Assembly (NCBI GenBank): GCA_002317355.1
Contig: DCJC01000038.1
Span: 62,701-100,372 of the forward strand
Source of the DNA: Prevotellaceae bacterium UBA1710
Lineage (GTDB): Bacteria; Bacteroidota; Bacteroidia; Bacteroidales; Bacteroidaceae
Direction: 5' to 3'
Length of the DNA: 37,672 nt
Under the pieces are notes generated by a model that ran no database searches, was not told where the DNA came from, and saw nothing but the letters and a program-made list of their open reading frames with translations. The position numbers and the translations under genes were made by a program. Shown one piece after another: positions 1-10,758 of this stretch (the stretch's first letter is position 1; each line of letters begins with the position of its first letter).

Positions 1-22
1 ACCCACGATAAACCACACGGCT
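1..22 (-). repeat. Start of the DGR variable repeat (VR), truncated by window edge
   Basis: Read on the minus strand, these 22 nt are identical to 25776-25797, the 5' anchor of the template repeat. They encode SRVVYRG in the adhesin frame, and the template reads the same residues followed by YNNANAN. Identity stops exactly at position 23, outside the repeat. The mutable part of the VR lies beyond the window. Confidence 0.85.
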
Positions 23-3000
23 GGCTGAACCACTCTGCCAGTAATAATCACAATAGTATGTGGTGGAACTGCCGTTCACGGCAACAGGTGTCATGTCCAT
101 GTAGAGACCATTTGCAACGGCCGTTATCCAGCCATCTGCGGAACCTCCTTGCACCCAACGTTCTGTGCCGTCTGGCATCATGTAGTGCCATTTCCTGTTA
201 CCATTTGGTACATCCACACCATCCATCATGTCGTATTTATTACCGTAGATGTCTTCATACCCAAGACAGTTTGTATTATTGATTCGGGTGAATACGCTTT
301 CACCATCTGAGTTGGTTTCTTTATAGAAAGCCAAACCATTACCTTCAATGCCACCTACTGTTTTGCCGTCGGTGTTTACTGTGTCCTGCATTCCAAGCTT
401 TGCTGTGCCTCCTGTAGTTCTTGAATAGGTATGCTGGCCAGCACCGCACTGCATCTGACTGTCTCTGCGTCCATACTTGGCATAGAACAAGTTTGCGATG
501 TTGTTGTGCATGAGTCCGTCAATCTGCTGCATACCACGCAATACAGAATAATAGTGGAAGTCCGTCCAAGTCATGTTTGCTGTAGTAGAACCTCCTGTTA
601 TACATGCACGCAGTTTGTCGCCTACGACGCTGCTTCCTACCACACCACAAAGATGTTCATTCTCTTCTACCCATTCAGGCTCTAAGTCTTCAATCTTTGT
701 ACTGTTGCTCAATACCACTTTGTCAAACTCTGCTGATTTGAGAACAGAAAAGTTGAGCGCTGTTGCATTGGCTGGCACATCAGCGACTAAATACATACCT
801 GCGACAAAGCGCAAGCCCAATGTGCTGACAACTACAGAGCCGACAACCTTTCCTGAGGCATCAGTGAAGACGCTGCCAACGAGATTTGTTCCTGGCACAC
901 TTGGAAAACGAACCTTCTTGAAACCGCTCACGCCTACCCTGCAAACTGCATAGTTGCTATCAGATGAATACGAGTTCGCAAGCGTATCTTTGCCCGACAT
1001 CACCTTGTAGTTGTTTCGGTAGTCACCTGCATCTTTTATTTGGTCAAGCGTCACAATGGTTGCCTCAGGAACTCGTGGCATCGCTGTATTGCTGCTAAAA
1101 CAACAGTAGTGCTTCTGATTCATGTAGTCATTGATTCCCTTGTACCATCTGTGAGGCTCGTACATCATCCAGTCACCTTCTGAGCCGTCAAGCTTTGCAC
1201 TGGTGCAGTTCTTGACATCTGCTGCATCTGCATAATAGTTTGAATTGGCATCGTGCAATGGGAATATGGTTGCCTCTCCATCAAGGTTGTTCGCTATCGT
1301 CTGGACACCTGCATGTGTGATATTCCTTGTTGTAGGCTTCTTTGTTATCTTTGACAGACAACGGAACCTGCGCTTCAAGATTGCTTTCACATGACCGCTT
1401 GGCACGAAGTCGCTGCCATATTTATAACCAGTCTTGTTGTCAAGGTTGCTCACATTGGCATCATCGCTTACAGAATCGTCGAACTCCAGGATCGAATAGT
1501 CTGGCTGCTGGATGTTGAGCTCTGGGAAACGGCTCTGCAGCTGCTCAAACTCTTCATCCTCTATGTAGGTCGTAAGTCTGACATTTCCGACAAATGCACA
1601 ATAATCTACAGCGTTGCCGTCTGCGTCAATGCCTTTCAGCGTCTTGTACTTGTTGAGCATGGTACCATCGTCTTCAAGGCTTATTCCCTCAATTCGTACA
1701 CGGTCAACGCTTGTACACTTGTTCAGGATCGTCTGCCATGAGATATGTGGACAGTTGGAGAATCGGAGTGTCTTGACTGTACGCCAGTTCTGCAATGTCA
1801 ATCCGCTTTCTGTCAGTTCTGGCAGATACTCCAGACGCAAGGTCTGAATCTGTGAGCCAAGCTTGGCTGTCTTGACTGGGCATCCCTGAGCGAAGAGGAC
1901 AGCTTGCACATTCACGCCTCTTGCATCTACGGACTGGAGTCGTGTCTGGTTGGTGAAGTCAAGTTCTGTGCTTGACAGTGTACCAGTCTTCGCATTTGCC
2001 TGACCATACAGGTTCACATCTACGAGCTGGAGGCACTGATCAATGACAAGGCACCATCCGTTTGAGCCTGTTCCTGTAGTTGAAAGGTTCAACTTGCGAA
2101 GGACTTTGCACTTGTTTAAGTTCAAGTCACCTGTGAGGTTGTCAGATGATCCGCGCATGTCAAGTTCTGCAATACGCCTTGCTCCATAGATTCGGATTGG
2201 GTCATTCACCGTGAACGCATTCAGGAACCGCAATGTGACAGTCTCGCCTCTGTCTGCCTTCTCAGATGGCTGGAGGTGTGGCGCGTTGTTGGTACCATAG
2301 CCGAAATAATACAACTCATTCGAGGTTATGACAATGGTATTGGCTGCCGCTGTTGCAGCTCTGCTCATATACATGTCAATGTTGTCTGAGAGATAGTTTC
2401 CTGTCTCATACTTTGCATCAAGCAAAGCAAAACGGTTACTGAGAAACCAATGTCTGAAAGCCTGTTTGTCACCCTTCAAGGCATAGATGTAAGGGTACTT
2501 GACCATCTGCCCCTTCACAATTACGCCTTCTGTCTGGGGAATGATGTATTTCAATTCACCTGACTTGTTGTAGGCACGGGCACACCAGTTGCCTTGCTGC
2601 TCGTTGTCAAAGATGTCATTCACATCTTCTTCCGTGAGCTTCTCGCGTATCTTGGTTGCCATTGCCTTCAACTCATCCTGCATATTGGCAAGGACAAGGC
2701 ACCAGAGCCATGAGTCATGACCTTCAAACGCATACTTGGACTTTTCTGCATCCCATGTGTCACGAGAGACATCATACAAATATGCCAGGAACGAGTCATT
2801 TCTGTCGCCAATCTGTGTATCTCCATCGTAGTATATGAAATACCATACAAGGGCATCCCAAGTTGTCAGAATCATATTCTTGACGCGTTGGTCAAAATTC
2901 GCAAAGTAGTCTGTGAAGAGAAACCACACAAGAAGGAAGTTCTTATCGAAATACTGCTGTACCTCTGACTTGAACTTTGCAGATACAAACGTATTCAGGT

Positions 3001-6000
3001 TGGAAGGTGTCGCTCCAGCAGGTACACAGTCGCGAACCCATCCCCACAGGCGTTTGAATGCAGTCTTCTGTGTTGCTGTAGCATCTTTCCACTTAGTATC
3101 TGCCGGATAGTTAAATTCAAGCGCATTGTCAAATTCTGCTGTTGCCTGTGCGTCAATGTCTGCTTGTGCTTGGAACAGGCAAAGTGGCTGGGTGTTATTC
3201 AGGAACTCAAAAGCCATCGGGCACTCAGGCGTGAAACCTTCCACACCTTCAAGTCCGATGATTTCCTGCCAGTCAGATTTATCATGGTTGAGGTTGTACT
3301 GTCCGTAATAGACTGGAGTATCTTCCATGCTCTCAGCAGAGAAAACATCTATAGGGTAGCCGTCGATGGACACGCGCACATTGCTGTCTTTCATTTGAGG
3401 TGGCGTAAGGAATCCCAAAGCCTTCATCAGCTTTGTGTAGATTTTTGCACCACCTGTATTCTGTACCATTGACGAATCGCTGTAGTCTGCCTTTGGGCAC
3501 AAGATGCTGACAGCCTTTTGGCCAGGCCGCAATGCGACCTTCAACTCTTCCTGCTTGACACCATTGATGTAAAGCTCAGGGTTCTCACCCTTATTGCAAT
3601 ATATGCGATAGTTCTTTGTCGGGTATTTCGTTGAACTCGTACCCTGAATGCGGACATAGACATTGTGAAGATAGATATACCTTCCGTCTGGAGTCCAGAT
3701 ATGCACATCTGAGAGAAAGTCAGTCTTCTTGTTGTTCTCTGCATTCACAGGCGCAAGACCACCTTGCCGGATAACGAGCATGACAGCCTTTCCCTTCTTG
3801 CGCAGTTTCTCGAAGTCGATGCTTCTGCCATCTTCGCCCAGGACATCATTTTCTTCAAACAGCCTTGCCATTTCATCAAGGGACTGCCGGTCCACGATGT
3901 GGTTGTCTGTTTCCTCATCATCTGTTAGGGCACGGTTGTACACTCTAACGATGCGAACCTCTACATCTGCCCCCTCGCTCTCTATGCTAACGCCTACAGG
4001 ATTTGTCTGCATGAAATTGTCGGACTCGCCGTATATATCAGCAGCGCTTCTTGTGCCGTTGATGTATAGTTCCATCTTCCTGCCTTCACTGCGCTTGCCG
4101 ATGACGAAGGCTGCCTTCACCCACATATCAGAGCCATACTGACGGCCGACACCTACAGGCTGCGTTGTCGAATTGCCATCTTCATCTGTAACTTCCTTTG
4201 TTGATCCTGTGTACATCATGGCTTTCTCTGCTGTTATTTGGAAGCCCTTTGTACCATCAAGGCAGGAAATGACATTGGCGTTTCTGTCTGTTATGTTTGA
4301 AACCCTGTACTCAAATTCTACAGTAAAGCCGTTTGTTGCAGCGTCAGCCGTGAAGAGGTTCGTCTGAATTTCTGCGCTCGCACCATTCATGAGCTTCAAT
4401 GCGTCGCCAGTCCATCCGCTTGTTTTCCAGTCCACGCCTCTGAAAATGGTCTTCACATTCTCATACTCCCAATGGGCAGGATCAGCCTCACCGTTGCTTC
4501 TGCCTGATGCGCTCAGTTTAAGCATAAGTCCGAAGGTCGCTTCACTCACATCAATGCTGCTCTTTGCAACGTCTATGTAGAACGGATATTCAGTAGCACC
4601 ACAGACGAGCTTCATCTGTTGCGCTCCCTGTTCTGTGAATCTGTTGGCGTAGGTCTGCACAGAGCGAGGCACGCTGACATTCTGGACTGCAGCACCATTC
4701 TGATACATCGTCAGGCTTGCAGGTGTTCCACCGGCATCAAACACAACATAGTCGAATGTCAGCTGCTCATACTGACCGACCTGTACCCTTGGTGTCTTAT
4801 GGTTCGTTGTAAAGATACGACCATCAGCAAAGCAGTGCATGGTTCCAATGTATGGAATGCTGTCGCCTGCCTTGAATATGTCCATATACCAGCTTTCACT
4901 TCTCAGCGTAAGTTCTGAGCTCGCTTCCATATCTGCGACGAGTTGGACAGTGTGACGGCCAACAGCCAAGCCTGTCATCGGCACAGTGAAGCTTCCGTTT
5001 GTTGTTCCACTCCTTGTTACTGTTGTACTGAATTTCTGCACACCATCCAGATAGAGGAAAACTGTCTTTGCGCCTGTTCCCTGAATGGTGAAAGGTATTA
5101 TTGCACTCTCTGTTGGTCCATACCCACCGCCAGAGATTCCTGAGGCAAGGTTATATCCACACGAAAGGGATAGGTTCACCACTTTCACATTCACATAGGC
5201 TTGCTTTGACTGTTGCTTGCCTGTATTCGGATCAGTGGCTGTAGCCTTTACATAGACATCGGTCATTCCGACCTGTAGATATTTCTGCAGATCGAGTGTA
5301 TAAGTTCCTTTGCTCACATCGGAAATGGTGTCGGAATAAACAAGGATAGAGCCACGCTGCACTCGTATTTCGATGCTTGCTTTCTGTCCTGTTGTCTGAC
5401 CGGCATCATCACCACTTGAATACTGATGGTCGTATGTATAGGTAAGCATACACTCGCCACCTTCCTTGATTATATTCTGAGAAGCGGACGCACCAAGAAC
5501 GATTTTTGCAGTTGAGGTGTCGCCACCGCCACCACCGCCGCCACCTGCAGGTATGTCAGCACCGGCAATCTCTGCACCGCTCTTGTTCTTGATGGAAAGA
5601 TGAACTGTGCTTTCATCGTCGCTCAGTTCCGCATCAAGCCCAAACACGGTGCTTGCGTCAAGCTCACTCATTCTTGCTGTTACCGCGGAGTTCTGGACAG
5701 GGTTGGTGCTGCTTGCATCAAGGCTTTCGTCCACTTCAACCTCATTGAAGGTCAGGTTTATGTTGCCCTGACTGTCAGGCATACTCTTCTGACCATTCAA
5801 TGTGACGCTCTTGACTGTGCCACCACCGCCAAAGTCATCCCAGCTGGCTTCGCTTTCCCAGTTCTCGACATTGGTACCGACAAATTGCTTGGTGATATAC
5901 TTGCCCTGAGAAGCCTCGAATGTTATACAGCGTCCTTTTGCACGCTTCTTCTCTTCAACTGCTTTGATGGCACTCGCAAGGGTATAGTAACCACTTTCAA

Positions 6001-6709
6001 GGGGATATTCCTCTGTCACATTGATTGTGTTGCCTCCACCGGTACCACTCGCTTCAACAAGACAGTCCTCTTCATCACTCCAGGCATAGAGTGTGCTTCC
6101 CATCAGATACAACTTATCTTTCTTGATGGAAGAACGAGTTTCATTAAAGTACATGTCAGCACCTGGCCAGTTGTTGCAGTACGCAGTTCCGCTTTTACCG
6201 ACAAAGATCTTTTTCTTTATGACATAGAAGACACCTGTGATATTAGTAAAGCTCACCATTGCAACACTTGCATCTTCCAGAATGCCGTCAAAGCGTGCTG
6301 TAGCACCTTTCTGAGCGGCAAGGGCAATGCTTTCATGTTGAGTGATTACAACCAAGGCTTCAGCTGTTGCAGTTTCCGTTTCTTCTTTGGCCGCAAGCGC
6401 TTCTTGGGCAGCATCGTTTGCTACAGTAGCTTTTGCCAAGGCTTCACCTGCAGCATTTGTAGCGGTCTTGGCTGCATCTTCTGCACTCTTCTTTGCAGCA
6501 AGAGCCTGTGAAGCTGCATCTGTTGCCGGTTTGCTGAGCAACGTCAAAGGAGCCTCCACGACTTCGGTTCCACGCATTGCCGGAAGACTCGTAATGCCAT
6601 CGAGGGAAGAAACCTTGGGGAGTTCATCAACACTCTGGCTTTCGGATTTAAGCTGATTGATAATCTCCTGCTTTAATTCTCTTTTTTCTTGATCTGTCAA
6701 TGTTGCCAT
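1..6709 (-). CDS. Giant tail adhesin / receptor-binding protein, DGR target (3' end beyond window)
   Basis: The frame opens at ATG 6709 and stays open to position 1: 2236 codons plus one base, so the C-terminus is missing. The N-terminus (about residues 50-130) is Ala-rich and likely coiled coil. A poly-Gly linker lies near residue 390 and Ig-like or fibre repeats follow. Around 770-930 it resembles a LamG/concanavalin fold. Around 1000-1310 it resembles CotH (IQGTSSTKYPTKNYRIYC early, then a W-x-FIYYDGDTQIG segment). Leucine-rich repeats occupy about 1505-1690. The end (from about 2140, GYEDIYGNKYDMMDG) is typical of DGR C-type-lectin variable proteins. The last 22 nt equal the start of the template repeat at 25776-25797, so the variable repeat begins exactly at the window edge. 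It is the last gene of the leftward tail operon, after the tail-tip genes. Role (host surface binding) is inferred from position, domains and DGR targeting; the CotH and LamG calls are by eye. Confidence 0.85.
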   Translation of the reverse strand, partial: MATLTDQEKRELKQEIINQLKSESQSVDELPKVSSLDGITSLPAMRGTEVVEAPLTLLSKPATDAASQALAAKKSAEDAAKTATNAAGEALAKATVANDAAQEALAAKEETETATAEALVVITQHESIALAAQKGATARFDGILEDASVAMVSFTNITGVFYVIKKKIFVGKSGTAYCNNWPGADMYFNETRSSIKKDKLYLMGSTLYAWSDEEDCLVEASGTGGGNTINVTEEYPLESGYYTLASAIKAVEEKKRAKGRCITFEASQGKYITKQFVGTNVENWESEASWDDFGGGGTVKSVTLNGQKSMPDSQGNINLTFNEVEVDESLDASSTNPVQNSAVTARMSELDASTVFGLDAELSDDESTVHLSIKNKSGAEIAGADIPAGGGGGGGGDTSTAKIVLGASASQNIIKEGGECMLTYTYDHQYSSGDDAGQTTGQKASIEIRVQRGSILVYSDTISDVSKGTYTLDLQKYLQVGMTDVYVKATATDPNTGKQQSKQAYVNVKVVNLSLSCGYNLASGISGGGYGPTESAIIPFTIQGTGAKTVFLYLDGVQKFSTTVTRSGTTNGSFTVPMTGLAVGRHTVQLVADMEASSELTLRSESWYMDIFKAGDSIPYIGTMHCFADGRIFTTNHKTPRVQVGQYEQLTFDYVVFDAGGTPASLTMYQNGAAVQNVSVPRSVQTYANRFTEQGAQQMKLVCGATEYPFYIDVAKSSIDVSEATFGLMLKLSASGRSNGEADPAHWEYENVKTIFRGVDWKTSGWTGDALKLMNGASAEIQTNLFTADAATNGFTVEFEYRVSNITDRNANVISCLDGTKGFQITAEKAMMYTGSTKEVTDEDGNSTTQPVGVGRQYGSDMWVKAAFVIGKRSEGRKMELYINGTRSAADIYGESDNFMQTNPVGVSIESEGADVEVRIVRVYNRALTDDEETDNHIVDRQSLDEMARLFEENDVLGEDGRSIDFEKLRKKGKAVMLVIRQGGLAPVNAENNKKTDFLSDVHIWTPDGRYIYLHNVYVRIQGTSSTKYPTKNYRIYCNKGENPELYINGVKQEELKVALRPGQKAVSILCPKADYSDSSMVQNTGGAKIYTKLMKALGFLTPPQMKDSNVRVSIDGYPIDVFSAESMEDTPVYYGQYNLNHDKSDWQEIIGLEGVEGFTPECPMAFEFLNNTQPLCLFQAQADIDAQATAEFDNALEFNYPADTKWKDATATQKTAFKRLWGWVRDCVPAGATPSNLNTFVSAKFKSEVQQYFDKNFLLVWFLFTDYFANFDQRVKNMILTTWDALVWYFIYYDGDTQIGDRNDSFLAYLYDVSRDTWDAEKSKYAFEGHDSWLWCLVLANMQDELKAMATKIREKLTEEDVNDIFDNEQQGNWCARAYNKSGELKYIIPQTEGVIVKGQMVKYPYIYALKGDKQAFRHWFLSNRFALLDAKYETGNYLSDNIDMYMSRAATAAANTIVITSNELYYFGYGTNNAPHLQPSEKADRGETVTLRFLNAFTVNDPIRIYGARRIAELDMRGSSDNLTGDLNLNKCKVLRKLNLSTTGTGSNGWCLVIDQCLQLVDVNLYGQANAKTGTLSSTELDFTNQTRLQSVDARGVNVQAVLFAQGCPVKTAKLGSQIQTLRLEYLPELTESGLTLQNWRTVKTLRFSNCPHISWQTILNKCTSVDRVRIEGISLEDDGTMLNKYKTLKGIDADGNAVDYCAFVGNVRLTTYIEDEEFEQLQSRFPELNIQQPDYSILEFDDSVSDDANVSNLDNKTGYKYGSDFVPSGHVKAILKRRFRCLSKITKKPTTRNITHAGVQTIANNLDGEATIFPLHDANSNYYADAADVKNCTSAKLDGSEGDWMMYEPHRWYKGINDYMNQKHYCCFSSNTAMPRVPEATIVTLDQIKDAGDYRNNYKVMSGKDTLANSYSSDSNYAVCRVGVSGFKKVRFPSVPGTNLVGSVFTDASGKVVGSVVVSTLGLRFVAGMYLVADVPANATALNFSVLKSAEFDKVVLSNSTKIEDLEPEWVEENEHLCGVVGSSVVGDKLRACITGGSTTANMTWTDFHYYSVLRGMQQIDGLMHNNIANLFYAKYGRRDSQMQCGAGQHTYSRTTGGTAKLGMQDTVNTDGKTVGGIEGNGLAFYKETNSDGESVFTRINNTNCLGYEDIYGNKYDMMDGVDVPNGNRKWHYMMPDGTERWVQGGSADGWITAVANGLYMDMTPVAVNGSSTTYYCDYYWQSGSASRVVYRG

Positions 6710-6711
6710 AG

Positions 6712-6996
6712 TTATTCTTTATTAAGTTGTTCTTTAAGACCATCAATGAAATTGGGCAGACAGTATCTGTTCACAACATCTTCGAGAAGTTCAATTTCAT
6801 CGTCAGCATAGTCCTGTTCACCTTCACTTTCAAATATCTTGAAAGCAAGATGGTGGGCTCTTATGCCATTTACATTTAGGTAAAGTACATTGGCGATGCT
6901 TTCTCTCGCATCACCTGTAACTCTCTGCTCCTTCTTTATACCAGTAGGGAGAGAAAACTGTTGGAAATTCAATTTTTTCATATTTCGATTATTCAT
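6712..6996 (-). CDS. Small conserved-looking tail-operon protein, unknown function
   Basis: This 94-residue acidic protein lies between the tail-tip protein and the giant adhesin. Its start overlaps the end of the upstream gene by 8 nt, and its stop lies 2 nt before the adhesin ATG, so the three are translationally packed. No signal peptide, membrane segment or catalytic motif is visible. The middle (TGDARESIANVLYLNVNG) and the acidic C-terminal part look globular. Met6 is an alternative start. Position suggests a small structural or assembly factor for the fibre, but nothing in the sequence proves it. Confidence 0.7.
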   Translation of the reverse strand: MNNRNMKKLNFQQFSLPTGIKKEQRVTGDARESIANVLYLNVNGIRAHHLAFKIFESEGEQDYADDEIELLEDVVNRYCLPNFIDGLKEQLNKE

Positions 6997-9900
6997 GTCT
7001 GATTCCTACAATTATACCTTTTCGCACTTGTAAACGAACATCATCAAGATCTTCTGTAAAATCGAAGTCAATTCCTGACCAACCAGAAACACTTCCATTT
7101 TTTTCTTCTGAGATAACAAATGTGTCTTTTACATACAGTTTCTTACTGTATAAGCCACCATCAAAATACCCTGCATAAGTCATATTCATTCCAGGATATG
7201 TTTTGGTACTTTCCGATGACGCATAAACACAAGCACCTCCAGATGCGCGTCCTTCTGCCTTCACTCCAAACCGTCCAAACGTAGCTCCATTGAACTTTGC
7301 CTCAATAAGCCCATCTGTTTCCGAATTTGTCACGCCAATTCTTATGCTTCTGCTGTCACTTCCAAAGTAATCATAACCTTTCCAGTACAAAGAACCGCTT
7401 TCTATCGTAAAACCACCGATCTTTCCATTATAAGCGGTTATCTCACCATAGAACTTTCCATTCCTTGCCTCAATACTACCATCCTCCAGTATCTTGAAGT
7501 TATTATTGGCAGTTACGAGCCCTTCCAGTTTGATGTTGTCGGCTGTGAGTTTGATAGAGCTCTTCTTGTTGCCTTCCGCATCGGTTTCATCAACACTGAC
7601 ACCAATGAGGGCAACACGTCCTTCATTATCCTGGGCATATAGTCCAGCACCTTCTGGCTTTACGAACAAACCTGTTTCTTTTAGGGCATTCTCATCTTTG
7701 TCATAGATGGCAGCACTTATTTTAACAAGCCTCTCACTCTGTTCAAACAGCGTTCGATACTTGTATGTAAGGCTTTCTATTTTGTCGGTACTCAGCACCA
7801 ACATATAAAGATAGATGTCACCTGTAAAAGACAGGCGGAAGTCACCTGTACCATTCCACAAGCCGTTACATGTGTATTGCTGATAACCTGGAGTAACATC
7901 AATATCCTCTTCCACCTTGAAGGAATTGAAATTCTCGAACCCCTCCTTGTTCACATTGTCAAAGCCAATGGTAAGCTTACCAGGGCTTGCGCAACGGTAG
8001 AAGAAACTCAGATATACAGGAACAGCCTCTTTCTTGCCATCTGCCTTTTCTTCCATTGGTGGTACAGCTCGAAGGTTTGACTGTTTCTGTTCGATGTACT
8101 TGTTCCTGATACGGACAACAGTTCTGCCCATGTCCTGTGTCACACTTGCACTGTCACCCTTTTTACTGAGGACATTCTTGTTAGCCCAAATCCATTTGTT
8201 GCCAGCAAGGAAGAAAACAGTTTCATTCTCTGTGCCCCACTTTTCCAATCCATCATCAAAAGATGGGTTGTTAAGATAACCGCGTTCTGTCGCAAAGTCC
8301 TGTCGTAAGGCAGACACACTACTTGCAATCTTACCTTCCGTTATTTCAAACTTTGTCTTGATGTCTTCACCTGTAACAAGCAGGAATGTTCCACGCAAAT
8401 AGGCATTGTCGCTATACAAGCCGTGTCCGTGTGGCTGGTTATCTATCGGAAACCAATCATCGCTGATTCCGTCAAGGTTGCCAAGTCTGGCGCGAAGGCA
8501 GTTTGTGAAGCTCTTGGAGATCACACTATCCATCACGTCAATTCGAGGCTGTCCGTCTTCTGTCGCAGAAATAAGGATCAAACTCTGTCGAAGAGGATTC
8601 TGAGTGTTTCCCATCAGAACACACTCATCCGCTTCTTCTGGCTCACTACCGTATGCAGAAAACTCTTCTTCTGCCACATATACGCTGTTGCCATCAACAA
8701 ATGAGACTTCCACCCAGTAGCTTTTCAGAGAACCGCCTGTGAATGTCTGGCAGCGCATCAGGTCATGAGCGAGGAATGTGTTTTCTTGCTCGAATGTGAT
8801 TTTGTAGAACCCTTCTTCGCGTTCCACAGTCTTCACTTTTCCATTGGCAGCACTCACAACGATCTGACCGCCTACACTGCGAATCTTCTCCACAAGCAGC
8901 TCCAGAACCGTCATCACCTGACGCACCGTTAGTTTGTCAAGTGTCAGGTTAGAAAGTCCATTACCATCAATCCAGAGCTGCCATCCCTCGCCAGTCAAGC
9001 CATCGACGAACTTTGCACTGCGCATCAGCTGACGCACAACGGCAGTCAGCAGTTCTGCGTTTCCATTCCCATCTATCTTGCTACCTGTAGAACCTGGTTC
9101 AAAGATTCCTGTCTCAATACCTTTTTCAAAGATGATCTTCTCTTTCGCCCGATCCTGCTTGTTCTTGCTCAGGAACTCTTTGAAACTCCTTCTTGCAGAA
9201 AACAAGTTGTTGTCTGTTGGCAAAGTCTCATCCCAACTTCTGATAATGTCAGGAAGGCTTATAGAGTCTGCCAGCGAGCGCGTATAGTTCTTTGCATCTG
9301 TTATGCTGTCATTTATGTGGTTTATCGTTCCTGTGCTGAGTGCATCGCTTATCTCCAGGTCCATCAGACTTGGCAGGTTCACGCGTCGGGTTATCTTTGT
9401 GATACGGCTCTTCCTTGAACCTGCAGATGGGAAGTATTGGGGACTTTCGAGATTGACCCTGCGACCAATGTAAAAGGTTTCTCCAGATTCCTCTACCCAG
9501 ACATGATCTGTCTGTCCTTTGTAGCGAGACACATCAATTCCATGCTTGGCGTTGTATTCTTCAACAGCAGCGCGAAACTCTGCTTCTGCTATCGGGTAAT
9601 ACTCATCTGGCATTCTCAGGTTCCAAAGGATGTATTTATCTCCAGTCTTTGGAACGAGAGGACCACCAGGCAACTGTGTGTTGTCATCGTATGGCCAGAT
9701 GGTTATTATCTCGAACTCTCTTGTTTGGCTGTCATAGTTCACTTCAAAATAATGTTCATCATCAGAACCAAGTCCTGCAAGCTCGCTTCCTTCCTGAAAT
9801 GACACACGAATGACAGCATCCGGCAACATGTAACTGTTCGGATCAAAGTTCAGAGAGTTGTCCTGAAAGTAATAAATCGTGAAGGGGTTTCCGTCTTCAT

Positions 9901-10735
9901 CGGTCTTTTCCTCATGGCGCACATAGCTGACGGTTCCGACTCTTCGAGGGTAGATGTCAGCGAAAGCGTCTTTCTCATAATGATGGATAACGCCGTATTC
10001 CTTCACGAGGTTGTCAAGGTCCACATATTTCGCGCCTCCTGGCAGCATCAAGTGACTGTGACCATATCTTTCCGGATCAATGTTTCTGCTACTGCCTACA
10101 GGAAACAGTCTTGTGTAGAACTTCACGTTATCGGCTGTGTCTTGCTCCAGCCCTGTGAGACCTTTGCCATAACCGATATTAAGGACTTCACCATATTCAC
10201 ATCTGCATAAGTTGATGGTCTGACCTTCTGCCCACCATTCCACACCAACTTTCTCGGCAAGTTCCTTCAAGGCTTCATCACAATACTTGCCGTGATAGTC
10301 GATGACTATGTTCTCTGTTCCTGTGACGCTACCCACCTTCCAGTTGGTAGTGCTGTCCATGCCGTCATTAATACTGCCGACAATGAGGCGCATGTGTTCC
10401 ACAGGTGGAGCTGTCAGAGTAAACTCAGGCTCATTGTCGCCATCAGTTGTGTTGAGCACCAGGAATCTTTTTATGACACTTTCGATACCGTGCATCTTGA
10501 TGTCATACGCCCATTCCTGAGTGCTTTTCATCGTTGGCTTGCTGCGCTCCGTTATCCAGTACCGCTCGCCTTCGTATTCACACCAGTCATTCACATCAAA
10601 GTCAACATACTCATACAGCGTGAAGGAGAGGGTCAGAATGTTGTCACCCTGAATCTCCTTTGACTGTGTGCTACTGTCATTCGCACTTATCCGCGCCCTT
10701 GCCTGGCCGTATCTGTCGAATATAGTTATAAGCAT
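6989..10735 (-). CDS. Tail-tip / tail-associated protein (Tal or gp44-like)
   Basis: A 1248-residue protein downstream of the Dit-like gene and upstream of the adhesin, the usual place for the tail hub/tail-associated protein. The N-terminal roughly 400 residues look like the baseplate-hub fold of prophage tail-endopeptidase (Tal/gp44) proteins: an early ITIFDRYGQ strand, then YEGERYWITE and YDIKMHG segments. The middle is mixed. The C-terminal third (EGLVTANNNFKILEDGSIEA, then GEITAYNGKIGGFTI) has the repetitive beta pattern of tail-fibre shafts. It forms the tail tip that carries the adhesin, and no peptidase active site can be claimed. It overlaps the next gene by 8 nt. The family assignment rests on context and general pattern. 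Confidence 0.75.
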   Translation of the reverse strand: MLITIFDRYGQARARISANDSSTQSKEIQGDNILTLSFTLYEYVDFDVNDWCEYEGERYWITERSKPTMKSTQEWAYDIKMHGIESVIKRFLVLNTTDGDNEPEFTLTAPPVEHMRLIVGSINDGMDSTTNWKVGSVTGTENIVIDYHGKYCDEALKELAEKVGVEWWAEGQTINLCRCEYGEVLNIGYGKGLTGLEQDTADNVKFYTRLFPVGSSRNIDPERYGHSHLMLPGGAKYVDLDNLVKEYGVIHHYEKDAFADIYPRRVGTVSYVRHEEKTDEDGNPFTIYYFQDNSLNFDPNSYMLPDAVIRVSFQEGSELAGLGSDDEHYFEVNYDSQTREFEIITIWPYDDNTQLPGGPLVPKTGDKYILWNLRMPDEYYPIAEAEFRAAVEEYNAKHGIDVSRYKGQTDHVWVEESGETFYIGRRVNLESPQYFPSAGSRKSRITKITRRVNLPSLMDLEISDALSTGTINHINDSITDAKNYTRSLADSISLPDIIRSWDETLPTDNNLFSARRSFKEFLSKNKQDRAKEKIIFEKGIETGIFEPGSTGSKIDGNGNAELLTAVVRQLMRSAKFVDGLTGEGWQLWIDGNGLSNLTLDKLTVRQVMTVLELLVEKIRSVGGQIVVSAANGKVKTVEREEGFYKITFEQENTFLAHDLMRCQTFTGGSLKSYWVEVSFVDGNSVYVAEEEFSAYGSEPEEADECVLMGNTQNPLRQSLILISATEDGQPRIDVMDSVISKSFTNCLRARLGNLDGISDDWFPIDNQPHGHGLYSDNAYLRGTFLLVTGEDIKTKFEITEGKIASSVSALRQDFATERGYLNNPSFDDGLEKWGTENETVFFLAGNKWIWANKNVLSKKGDSASVTQDMGRTVVRIRNKYIEQKQSNLRAVPPMEEKADGKKEAVPVYLSFFYRCASPGKLTIGFDNVNKEGFENFNSFKVEEDIDVTPGYQQYTCNGLWNGTGDFRLSFTGDIYLYMLVLSTDKIESLTYKYRTLFEQSERLVKISAAIYDKDENALKETGLFVKPEGAGLYAQDNEGRVALIGVSVDETDAEGNKKSSIKLTADNIKLEGLVTANNNFKILEDGSIEARNGKFYGEITAYNGKIGGFTIESGSLYWKGYDYFGSDSRSIRIGVTNSETDGLIEAKFNGATFGRFGVKAEGRASGGACVYASSESTKTYPGMNMTYAGYFDGGLYSKKLYVKDTFVISEEKNGSVSGWSGIDFDFTEDLDDVRLQVRKGIIVGIRHE

Positions 10736-10758
10736 ATTCTAATGTTGTTTTAATGTCA

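Noticed and set aside
5512..5550. GC-rich CCACCG repeats as a microsatellite or regulatory element
   Set aside because: On the coding strand it is a poly-glycine linker of the adhesin.
5600..6511. 303-codon plus-strand open frame
   Set aside because: It lies wholly antisense to the N-terminal part of the adhesin, has Cys-rich, non-protein-like composition and no context; a shadow frame.
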